The translations under genes and the position numbers were made by a program. From Haberlea rhodopensis (Eukaryota > Streptophyta > Magnoliopsida > Lamiales > Gesneriaceae): a DNA stretch of 64,000 nt. Numbering within the stretch: the stretch's first letter is position 1; each line of letters begins with the position of its first letter. The notes under the pieces are model-generated. The model was not told where the DNA came from. It saw only the letters and a list, made by a program, of their open reading frames with translations, and did not search any database. Location: contig CAJQUN010000057.1 of assembly GCA_907163345.1 (NCBI GenBank), positions 1,178,001-1,242,000 on the forward strand, read 5' to 3'. Below, piece after piece: positions 37,123 to 48,097 of the stretch.

Positions 37123-38603
37123 TGTAAGTAATCCAATGAGCATACAACACAGCGGAATAAAATTATGGATTACTAAACCGCGGATCTATACATAGGGATT
37201 CATATCGGATAAAGGATATACGAAGGTCTCACCCTTGTAGCGTGTTTGATGCAGAATCCTCGATGTAGCACCACGAGTCACAAACAAAAGTTTGAACCTT
37301 TGTCTCTACGGTATCCACACGATCAAATCGAAAGGGATGTTCAAGAAAAGGTTGCTAGACTTATTCTTGAACCAACAAAACCTCACGTTACTATAACCGA
37401 GCAAGGACGGCCGTGAAGATCAAGGCGGCGGCGGCGATGATCTTCAAACAAGCGGCGGCCGAGAGCTTGAGGAGTGGAGTCTAGGTTTTGATATCAAGCA
37501 ATGATATGAAAGTATGATTAACAATTAATCAAAACCTTGTATTTATATTATAAGGCTTTAATTAAGGTTCAAGACTTTCTTAAAGTCTTATGGGCCCAAA
37601 CCCATGATTTAATTAAAACCTTTTAATCACTTAATTAAGACTCTTCTTAATTAATTAATTCATCCAATGAATTTAATTTCCCTTCTCGATTTAATCTTTT
37701 GTGCGACCCGATAGGTTCTTGTAATGTTGGCAGTGACATAAAATCTCATTTTACGTTACAAGCAAAGAGCGGTGTCTAGCAACACATCAAGGCTACCCAA
37801 ATTACAAGAATGTCAATGACTCGACATAACCTTTAGAACTTGTGATAATATTAACCATGTAACTTAATCCCTTTGTCCTTTGTGTTTAGATTGAACACGA
37901 GTCATGGAATAGTCATACTCGTATATCCAATCTTTATTTCTTGATCCCCAAGTAGAACTAGAATAAACGAATAAGCTCGATATCTCATATCGACTCATTC
38001 GAGCATGGCCATGCCTTTTAGTTCTCACTTGATCAAGGGCCAAACACATCTCCTGTTATATAGGAGGGACAAATCCTATCTCGATCAGTCAACATCCCTC
38101 TACATAATTCGTAGTGTATCCAATAGTCGCCTTTATAGTTTACCCTGTTACGGGTAACGTTTGACGATATCAAGATACATAACTCCTTATGTTGGGATCT
38201 CTGATGATCACAAGTCGTAAGGATTACATACATTATTATCACAATGAGAATTGCATATGACGATCATATAACTATCCATGTTGCATTCTCATGGTGGGTC
38301 TGTCCAGTACATCGTTCTCTAACATGTACCCATGTATTGATTTGATATCTCATATCAATGAACAATTCATCAATCAACACATACTAGTCTCTACGTATTA
38401 TCATTATCCCTATTCATGATAATACTTGACTAGGGACATCTTTAAGAATAATACAATATTATTCTAAGGACATTAACATATATATTAATTCACATTTGCA
38501 CAGTTAAAGAATAATATATAATAATGAATTGCCATTCATAAAATCATAAACATTGTATGTCAAAACAATCATCTAATGATTTGTCTTAGGGCATATCCCA
38601 ACA
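37123..38603 (-). repeat. Copia-IV 3' LTR
   Basis: 1481 bp on the plus strand from TGTAAGTAATCC to ATATCCCAACA. Next to it lies AATCTCCCACTTG, the reverse complement of the polypurine tract. Confidence 0.95.
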
Positions 38604-38618
38604 AATCTCCCACTTGCA

Positions 38619-41600
38619 CTAAGACCACTCAGACCTAATGCCTAGAGATCTAGTATGACGATCATCCTTCTGCTGTGACAGTGGCTTCGTCAATGGGTCA
38701 GATACATTATCATCTGTTGGTACTTTGCATATTTTAACATCTCCCATTTCAACGATTTCTCGAATGAAATGGAAACGCCTAAGTATGTGCTTGGATCTTT
38801 GGTGAGATCTTGGTTCCTTAGCCAATGCGATCGCTCCATTGTTGTCACAATAGAGTTCTATCGGATCTTTAATGCTAGGCACCACTCCAAGTTCAGTAAT
38901 GAACTTCCTCATCCAAACAGCTTCCTTTGCTGCATCCGAGGCAGCAATATACTCAGCTTCCGTTGTAGAATCGGCTACTGTTTCTTGCTTTGAACTCTTC
39001 CAGCTCACAGCACCTCCATTTAGGCAATACACATATCCAGATTGCGATCGAAAATCATCTTTGTCAGTTTGGAAGCTTGCATCAGTGTAACCCATTACAT
39101 TGAGCTCCTCCTCACCTCCATAAATCAAGAATGTATCCTTAGTCCTTCTCAAGTACTTCAGGATGTTCTTGACAGCAATCCAGTGACCTTCACCTGGATC
39201 AACTTGATATCTGCTCGTCATGCTCAAAGCATACGATACATCGGGACGAGTACATATCATGGCATACATGATAGATCCAATAGCTGACGCATATGGAATC
39301 TTACTCATGCGTTGTCTCTCATCTGGTGTTGAAGGACACTGTTCCTTCGAGAGATATATACCATGTGTCATAGGCACGAATCCTTTCTTTGATTCTTGCA
39401 TGCTAAACCTTTTAAGCACTTTGTCTATGTATGTACTTTGACTTAGGCCAAGAGCCTTCTCGATCTATCTCTATAGATCTTGATTCCTAATACATAGGTG
39501 GCTTCTCCCAAGTCTTTCATCGAAAAGCAGTTCCCTAGCCAAATCTTTACAGATTGCAAGGCAGGGATATCATTTCCAATGAGAAGTATGTCATCTACAT
39601 ACAACACTAGGAAAATGATTACGCTCCCACTGACCTTCTTGTAGACACAAGGCTCATCTTTGTTTTTGATAAAACCAAACTCTTTGATTGCATCATCAAA
39701 ACAAAGATTCCAACTCCGAGAAGCTTGCTTCAATCCATAAATGGATCGTTGTAGCTTGCATATCTTTCCAGCATCCTTTGGATCGACAAAACCCTCGGGC
39801 TGTGTCATGTACACATCCTCGAGCAGATTTCCATTAAGGAAAGCTGTTTTGACATCCATCTGCCAGATTTCATAATCATGAAATGCAGCTATTGCAAGTA
39901 AGATCCTTATGGATTTAACCATGGCCACTGGTGAAAAGGTTTCATCATAGTCAATACCATGAACTTGTTTGAATCCTTTTGCAACCAGCCGACCTTTATA
40001 GGTTTGTACATTACCATCTATATCGGTCTTTTTCTTGAAAATCCATTTGCACCCTATGGGTCGTACCCCTTCAGGTGGATCAACCAAAGTCCATACTTGG
40101 TTTGCATACATGGATTCCATCTCAGATTTCATGGCCTCTTGCCATTTCTCAGAATCAGTGCCCATTATAGCTTGTTGATAAGATGACGGCTCATCCTCAT
40201 CAATAAGTAGTAAGTCACCTTGTTGAGTCACAAGAAATCCATATCTCTGTGGCTCCCGGTGTTCTCTTACAGACCTACGCTGGGCTTGTGTCTTTTGAGC
40301 AGGTACTTCTTCCACAACAGCTTGCGGTGCCTGCTCTGTTTCCATCTCAATCTCAGGTTCAGTGTTTTCTTGTGGTTGAAATTCATTAAGTTCTATTTTT
40401 CTCCCACTGGTTTTTCTAGAAATAAATTCTCTTTCAAGAAATACACCAGTCCAAGCAACAACTACTTTGTTCTCGGTGGGATAATAGAAATAGTATCCTT
40501 TCGTTTCCTTAGGATACCCCACAAATAAACACTTATCAGATTTGGTCCAAGTTTGTTAGTGGCGTGACGTCTAACGAAAGCCTCACAACCCCAAATCTTC
40601 ATATAAAAACATACTAGGACTCTTCCCAGTCCATATCTCATATGGTGTCTTTTCCACTGATTTAGATGGAACACGGTTCAGCAAGAAAATCGCTGTTTCT
40701 AGAGCGTGTCCCCAAAATGATATCGGAAGATCTGCATGACTCATCATTGATCTAACCATGTCCAACAAGGTTCGATTTCTCCTCTCGGATACACCATTCC
40801 ATTGTGGAGTATACGGAGGAGTGAGTTGTGGGACTATCCCACACTCCTTTAGATAGTCATGAAACTCTTGGCTTAAGTATTCACCTCCTCGATCTGATCG
40901 AAGGCTTTTGATACTTTTGCCAAGTTGGTTTTGTACTTCATTCTTGAAATCTTTGAACTTTTCAAAGGTTTCATGCTTATGCTTCATTAGGTACACATAC
41001 CCATATCTACTGAGGTCATCAGTAAATGTAATGAAGTATTGAAAACCACCTCTAGCTTGTGTACTTATTGGTCCACATACATCAGTATGTATTAGTCCCA
41101 ATAAAACATTTGTCCTTTCAACATGTCCCTTGAAAGGGGCTTTAGTCATCTTGCCCATTAAACAAGATTCGCATGTTTCATATGATTCAAAATCAAATGA
41201 ATCTAATACTCCATCCTTATGAAGTTTAGATATGCGGTTCTCGTTTATGTGGCCCAAGCGACAGTGCCAGAGATAAGTCGGATTACAATCATTATTTTTA
41301 ATCCTTTTAGTATTTATGTTATAGATAGGCATATCAAGATTTAATAAATAAAGACCATTCACCATTTGTGCACTAGCATAAAACATATCATTTAAATAAA
41401 TAGAACAACAGTTGTCATTTATAATAAATGAGAATCTATACTTGTCTAAACAAGAAATAGAAATAATGTTTTTGGTAATTGAAGGCACAAAATAACAATC
41501 TTTTAAAATCAATGATAAACCGGAAGGCAAAGATAAATAATAATCTCCTATAGCTAATGCAGCAACTCTTGCTCCATTTCCAACTCGGAGATCAACTTCG

Positions 41601-42570
41601 CCTTTCGCCAACAATCTACTCTTTTTGAGGTCCTGCACATTTACACAAATGTGAGATCCACATCCAGTATCTAATACCCATGATGAAGAAGTAGATAAAT
41701 TGACTTCTATAACAAAAATACCTGAAGTGGAAGTCACACTTCCTTTCTTTAGATCCTCCAGATATACTTTGCAGTTTCTTTTCCAATGACCGGTCTCACC
41801 GCAATGGAAACAGTTCCCTTCCTTCGCTATCCCTCCCTTTGGTTTCAGTGCAGATGACTTTGGCTTAGATTTAACAAAGACCTTGTTTTTCTTGAGTTCT
41901 TAGCTTTAGTCTTTCCTTTGTTCTTATTCACAATAAGAACATTTGTAGGTTTAGACTTCTTGCTATTTGCTTCAAAAGTTCTAAGCATGCCAAGTAACTG
42001 TGGTAGTGTCTTCTCAATTTCAATCATATTGTAATTTAAGACAAATTGACTGAAGCTTTCAGGCCACGATTGCAAGATCACGTCAGTGGCCAACTCTTAG
42101 TCCAAAGGAAAACCCAGTTTCTCTAGATTCTCAATATACCCAATCATCTTGAGTACATGAGTACCAACCACACTTCCTTCTACCATTCTACACTGGAATA
42201 ACGCCTTAGAGACGTCATACCTCTCTTGTCTTGCTTGTTGTTGGTACAGTTGCTTAAGATGCTCGATCATATCAAACGCCTCCATTTCCTCATGTTGCTT
42301 CTGAAGTTCAGAGTTCATGGTGGCAAGCATAAGGCACCCAACATCAAGTGCGTCACTTTGATGCTTCTTGTAAGCATCTTTTTCGGCTCTTGTAGCCGTT
42401 AGGGGAGGTTCCTCAGCAGGTAAGGGTTCCTCTAGGACATATTGTTTCTTTTCTTGTTTGAGGACTATCCTCAAGTTCCTATGCCAGTCTAGGAAATTTG
42501 TCCCATTTAATTTGTCCTTCTCAAGGACCGATCGCAGTGATAAAGTGCTTGTTACGTTGTTAGTTGCCAT
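38619..42570 (-). pseudogene. Copia-IV gag-pol, broken
   Basis: Starts MATNNVTSTLSLRSVLEKDK at 42570. Gag is stopped at 42099-42097, where CAA of the DQELAT motif has become TAA. A one-base deletion near 41890 lies before the zinc knuckle. From 41737 protease (LDTGCGSHIC) and the integrase core (RSDRGGEY) are open. A one-base insertion near 40605 and a one-base deletion near 40545 surround WTGKSPSMF. RT (YVDDILLIG) is open to about 39445, where one base is missing, and RNase H (38619-39419) is in another frame. The last residues are also shortened (RSEWS instead of RYMSEWS, a 6-bp deletion). The zinc knuckle residues are present at about 41765-41815 on the minus strand. Confidence 0.93.
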
Positions 42571-43726
42571 GGATATCTACAATATAAATATGAAAAATAA
42601 GTTTATGATTTAATCATTTAACATGGTCTTATATTAAATGATGCTCCCACTATTTTGTTTAAAAAAATATCAACCCTCAAAACCTTTAGTGGGCCAAGAT
42701 CCATATTTCGCCTAATCTTGAGTTAGCTTTGGCTAATCGCCCAAGACTCGGTTATTTAGGTAGACAACACTTTGTCAATTACATCACATATAATTCTTGG
42801 ATAGTTGGACGAACAACACTTTGTTCAATTCATCAAATGAATTATAATCCAACCCATGCCTCTAGGTTCCCAATCCTATTGAGATAACCTAGTTAAGTCG
42901 TACCCAATTTAAAGTATAACGAATATCACTTTTATCCTTTCGCGCCTTACTAAGATTCACAGTGCTTTGCTTTGGCAAACCCACATATGTACAATCGAAG
43001 TTTTTGATGAGTACTTTTAATTTTGGAAGGCATCTAAAAATATTTTAGAGGGATTTATTGATCTCATGATTAGTTTGATAATTTAAAATATGTCCACTAC
43101 ATATAGTTGTATACATATCTACATATATGTGAAATACAATTATCAATCTAAAACATAAGATCAATCATGCATCAATATACATAATTAAACGTGACATGGT
43201 TATAGCCCCTACTAATGATTTTCTCAAGCCAATGAGAAAATCCTAAGAGTCAACCTAAGGTAACTTCACAAGAACCTTCCTTTGGCTCCAATTTGTGAAT
43301 GGCCTCCTCATCCCGGCACGATGCTCCATCTTCATTGATTACCATCAATAAAATAAACTACACTATTTACAAGATATAGAATTCCTCGATTCACATTCGA
43401 GGGGAACATAGGGGAGGGATTACATTTAGAATGAAATAGAGAAGGCACGACGCAGGTCGTATTATAAATTACAAACATTCACAAATCCTATCTAATAGGT
43501 CAAAGGGCTATAACCACGCACCATGCTCAAACAACACATAAAGCATGCATTAACATTTAATTAATTAAATTCTAAACATTTTAAATTTAATTCTAATTAA
43601 AACTGTAAAATAATTTTTGAAAAATTATCGTACGCTCGGGACATCACATGCCACGAACTAAAGCGACTAAGCCACGAACCACCATGGTTCGAACCACAAA
43701 AGCGCACGGCTGGACCAATTATGGGC

Positions 43727-44095
43727 CTAGGGTTCGAAACCCTAGCCCATGGCCGAGCCTTGAGCGAGCGGCGGCGGCACTAGGGTTCCAAACCCTAGGC
43801 GCCACGCACCATCTTGGGTTTTCATCGAGCCATCTTGTTCGAAACGCCGGAATATGTTAGCCACGAGTCACGGTCAGGCCATGCACAGGGTTTGGCTCAA
43901 CCATCTCGAGCCAATGGGTTCGAAAAACCTTGCTCTCATGTGGTAAAGCTACTAATCCATGCATGCGTGAACCATTATCGAGCCAAAGAGTTCAAAACTC
44001 ATCCACGTCTCAAAACCTCCATGCATGAACATGAGCCACAACGACTAGGCCATCTCGAGCCAAGGGTTCGAAAACCCTAGCCCTCATGTGGCTAA
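43727..44095 (-). repeat. TAGGGTT/AACCCTA hairpin array in the Copia-IV leader
   Basis: Plus-strand landmarks: CCTAGGGTTCGAAACCCTAG (about 43730), CACTAGGGTTCCAAACCCTAG (about 43777, quoted as a landmark of the stem), CGAGCCAAGGGTTCGAAAACCC (about 44056) and two weaker units near 43910 and 43985. Same arrangement as in Copia-II and Copia-III. Confidence 0.75.
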
Positions 44096-44303
44096 GCCGT
44101 GGGTCAACATGCTAGGGGTGGCCGAAACTTTGATTAAAATTTTGATTATTCGCTTTGTGTATCGTATACATCAAACATCAATTATATCAAATATAATATC
44201 ATGATAATTTCACAAACTAATATTAACATATCATATATGTTCATACAGTTTTAAATAGCATGCAATATAAATTCTAACATGATTAAACTATTTAACCACA
44301 TAA

Positions 44304-44343
44304 ATCCGATATGAGCCTTGTACATCCGATATGAGCCTTGTAC
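44304..44343 (-). repeat. 20-bp tandem duplication beside the Copia-IV primer site
   Basis: ATCCGATATGAGCCTTGTAC occurs twice in a row, directly before CGGCTCTGATACCA. Copia-II and Copia-III have a single copy at this place. Confidence 0.95.
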
Positions 44344-44346
44344 ACG

Positions 44347-44358
44347 GCTCTGATACCA
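44347..44358 (-). other. Copia-IV primer-binding site
   Basis: GCTCTGATACCA on the plus strand, reverse complement of TGGTATCAGAGC, one base from the LTR. Confidence 0.92.
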
Positions 44359-44359
44359 C

Positions 44360-45842
44360 TGTAAGTAATCCAATGAGCATACAACGCAGCGGAATAAAAT
44401 TATGGATTACTAAACCGCGGATCTATACATAGGGATTCATATCGGATAAAGGATATACGAAGGTCTCACCCTTGTAGCGTGTTTGATGCAGAATCCTCGA
44501 TGTAGCACCACGAGTCACAAACAAAAGTTTGAACCTTTGTCTCTACGGTATCCACACGATCAAATCGAAAGGGATGTTCAAGAAAAGGTTGCTAGACTTA
44601 TTCTTGAACCAACAAAACCTCACGGTTACTATAACCGAGCAAGGACGGCCGTGAAGATCAAGGCGGCGGCGACGATGATCTTCAAACAAGCGGCGGCCGA
44701 GAGCTTGAGGAGTGGAGTCTAGGTTTTGATATCAAGCAATGATATGAAAGTATGATTAACAATTAATCAAAACCTTGTATTTATATTATAAGGCTTTAAT
44801 TAAGGTTCAAGACTTTCTTAAAGTCTTATGGGCCCAAACCCATGATTTAATTAAAACCTTTTAATCACTTAATTAAGACTCTTCTTAATTAATTAATTCA
44901 TCCAATGAATTTAATTTCCCTTCTCGATTTAATCTTTTGTGCGACCCGATAGGTTCTTGTAATGTTGGCAGTGACATAAAATCTCATTTTACGTTACAAG
45001 CAAAGAGCGGTGTCTAGCAACACATCAAGGCTACCCAAATTACAAGAATGTCAATGACTCGACATAACCTTTAGAACTTGTGATAATATTAACCATGTAA
45101 CTTAATCCCTTTGTCCTTTGTGTTTAGATTGAACACGAGTCATGGAATAGTCATACTCGTATATCCAATCTTTATTTCTTGATCCCCAAGTAGAACTAGA
45201 ATAAACGAATAAGCTCGATATCTCATATCGACTCATTCGAGCATGGCCATGCCTTTTAGTTCTCACTTGATCAAGGGCCAAACACATCTCCTGTTATATA
45301 GGAGGGACAAATCCTATCTCGATCAGTCAACATCCCTCTACATAATTCGTAGTGTATCCAATAGTCGCCTTTATAGTTTACCCTGTTACGGGTAACGTTT
45401 GACGATATCAAGATACATAACTCCTTATGTTGGGATCTCTGATGATCACAAGTCGTAAGGATTACATACATTATTATCACTATGAGAATTGCATATGACG
45501 ATCATATAACTACCCATGTTGCATTCTCATGGTGGGTCTGTCCAGTACATCGTTCTCTAACATGTACCCATGTATTGATTTGATATCTCATATCAATGAA
45601 CAATTCATCAATCAACACATACTAGTCTCTACGTATTATCATTATCCCTATTCATGATAATACTTGACTAGGGACATCTTTAAGAATAATACAATATTAT
45701 TCTAAGGACATTAACATATATATTAATTCACATTTGCACAGATAAAAGAATAATATATAATAATGAATTGCCATTCATAAAATCATAAACATTGTATGTC
45801 AAAACAATCATCTAATGATTTGTCTTAGGGCATATCCCAGCA
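44360..45842 (-). repeat. Copia-IV 5' LTR
   Basis: 1483 bp; ends ATATCCCAGCA, with G for A in the otherwise conserved CCCAACA terminus. Confidence 0.95.
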
Positions 45843-45847
45843 GATGC

Positions 45848-46724
45848 AAGCATATATTGAATTGTGCATTGTGGATGCAAATACATGTTGTAGTATGCAT
45901 TATGGTTGCATATGTATATGTTGATTGTTGGTGCACATCCCATGAGTCATGGTTATATTAGAGTGATGATTTTAAATGCTTTACCGCTGTCACTTGAAGC
46001 GATGATAGAATACTTGCCGCTGTCATATTGTAGCGAGGAAAGAATATTTGCCGCCCAAATGTTGAAGCGAGGGTATTGCCGCATGTCGCATTTGAGCGAG
46101 GTTTTTCAATGCCGCTAATATGTCGAAGCGAGGGGTATTAGTGCCGCTATCATGACAAGCGAGGTGCATTAAAATACATTGTTATACCAGACTAGGGATT
46201 GGTGATTGGAAATAATGAAATGGTGATATGTCATGACATTTGTGGAACCATTAAATAATCTATTGATTATACTCATGAGTTATGGTACAGGGACAACCAA
46301 AAAGGGAGCGTTTAAAATGCATGGGAAAGACATGAAGTGTTTTATTACGGTTTATGCATTTACGCCTTATAATCATATTGTGTTGAATATGGATTATTAT
46401 ATGCTCATGTTTTGGGGGTTGTCCTTGTAGGTACATTTTGGCATGAAAAGGGGCTAAGGACGGGTTGAGGCGGTGAGCTTGTGAAGAGCGCTTTTGATAA
46501 GGAATGACAGGATTATTTTTGTATAGTGTCTACTCTAGGAGTAGTGTAAAGCTATAGTGATTAACATTCATTTGTTAGAGAATGTAATTAATCCATTTGA
46601 AAGTCCTTAACTTGGCATGTAATTCTTAAGGCTCGAGGTCTCAACACGAACTTTTATACTCTGATAATGCATGTTATCTCTAATTATGCCTTTAATCCGC
46701 ACTTAAAGAACTAGGGTCCTTACA
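45848..46724 (+). repeat. Solo LTR, right part
   Basis: Resumes after the Copia-IV target duplication and runs to GGGTCCTTACA. It contains a block of alternating GCCGC and AAGCGAGG motifs (about 45980-46165), matching the same block in Gypsy-II (51630-51815), and the TTGGGGGTTGTCCTTGTAGG motif (about 46410-46430). Confidence 0.9.
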
Positions 46725-46729
46725 CGTGT

Positions 46730-48097
46730 GTTCCAAGAAATCACATCTTGGTACAAACACACTATCGAGACTCCACAAGGTCTCAAGTTCTCAAAAGGAC
46801 GTGCAAGAAAATCAATTGCATTCACGCCACGCGTGTCAACCACGACACCTAACAAATCCGAATTCTGGCCATCCTTCTTTTACACTAGGATTCAACAATC
46901 CTAACACAGGGAGGCTATCAAATTATCTAGTAAGGAATTTCCAAAACCCCAATACGACAATCCCTCATCAGAGGAAGTTAACCTTACCTCACGATCATTC
47001 CTCAGAATACATCGTGCTATTGAGATTACCAATCTCAAGGTGCCACAATCTCTCACCAGAGGTTCATTCATCCAAGCATACTAATCCGATACTCGAGAAG
47101 TACAAAAATGCTGGCATTCGTACACACCCACCGGTATACATGCCTACGCACCAACACCACATGCATAATCAAAGCGTTCAGCTCGGGTATCTCAAATCAT
47201 ACCCATCAGCCCCAAATACAACTGTCAATCCTCAGTTATTCTCACCCAGGGAGAATGATGATTGACGAACCAACAACTAATGGTGTGATCCCAACATCAA
47301 CACCACATAAACCGACTCATTGAATCTTCCAAAGATTCCCAATAGGTATATGAATACCTCCTTCCTTACAAGGAAAGTGTCATGAACACATGACCCTCCA
47401 ACCTCAAACCATCGTTCGGAAAACTCGATATATTGATACAAAAAAATACCCCGGAACAAATAACTATGCACTGGTTCAAAATAGTGCATCCTTGCAACTA
47501 TTACCAATCCGAAATCCGTATACACAACGTAAACTCATTCTAGTAATGCTCCATACTAATACCATAGTACTCCACAATCTCGAGCATCTCCCCAGAGACG
47601 TCTCCTCGTACATCTCGTCGAAATAGGAAGTCATTACTCAGTCCAACACCAGTAATGCTTACCATGGCTGATTTACAATCAACCATCGACCAATACTAGC
47701 TGTCTCCATGACAGTATGTTCCAGATCTCTCCAAGAGATACTAGCAATATTCTATATTTCACAATTCCGATTGCGTCTCCCATTGCATCCCAAATGCAAG
47801 GATTCTCAACCAGCTTTAACAACGACTTGTTGATACTCACGTTGGTATTCCCAACAAAATTGAGCTGTCCCAGTACAAGTCCCTCAAATAGTTGACGTAT
47901 AAGCGTTCTCGTGAGATATTTCCTGCCTCAAACCTCAAGCAACATAGTGACTACAAGAGTCCACCATATGCCCTCATCGTATCATCGTACGATTCACCAA
48001 ACTTGGTTCCAACGAGCAGTATAATGGCTATCACAAGAACACTATAGCACTGCAACAATACCTGGCTAGTAGAACACTGCCTCCTTAGGTTTATACC
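46730..48097 (-). other. Gypsy-N internal region, second part (non-coding)
   Basis: Continues the sequence interrupted by the solo LTR. It has no pol or gag motifs in any frame. The longest frame (46726-47265, plus) has no recognisable domain and unusual composition, so I do not call it a gene. With 26599-27108 it makes an internal domain of about 1.9 kb between two 2.2-2.3-kb LTRs, the proportions of a non-autonomous (LARD-like) element or a large deletion derivative. Confidence 0.5.

Larger units (their letters stand above)
28213..45842. repeat. Tail-to-tail inverted pair of Copia-III and Copia-IV
   Basis: Two related Copia elements of 8850 and 8720 bp in opposite orientation, 3' LTRs facing each other across 60 bp (37063-37122). 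gag-pol and LTRs are alignable over essentially their whole length, giving inverted-repeat arms of nearly 9 kb. Confidence 0.95.
37123..45842 (-). mobile_element. Copia-IV: full-length Angela-like Ty1/Copia, defective, minus strand
   Basis: 8720 bp. LTRs 37123-38603 (3' in element sense) and 44360-45842 (5'). Target duplication GATGC at 37118-37122 and 45843-45847. The LTRs differ by about six substitutions and two 1-bp indels, so the insertion is recent. Even so, gag-pol carries one nonsense codon and four frameshifts. It lies tail-to-tail with Copia-III. Confidence 0.96.
27109..46724 (+). mobile_element. Solo Gypsy LTR (Tekay type) split by two Copia insertions
   Basis: The LTR pieces 27109-28212, 37068-37122 and 45848-46724 join into about 2036 bp, from TGTGATATCCCCGAAATG to GGGTCCTTACA. 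It is flanked by CGTGT at 27104-27108 and again at 46725-46729. A 5-bp duplication around one LTR and no internal region mean it formed by LTR-LTR recombination of a complete Gypsy. Copia-III (28213-37062) and Copia-IV (37123-45842) are both nested in it, 60 bp apart. Confidence 0.92.

Noticed and set aside
46726..47265. 179-codon plus-strand frame in the Gypsy-N internal region
   Set aside because: It begins at the solo-LTR border, has no recognisable domain, and lies in sequence with no sign of coding constraint. Most likely chance.
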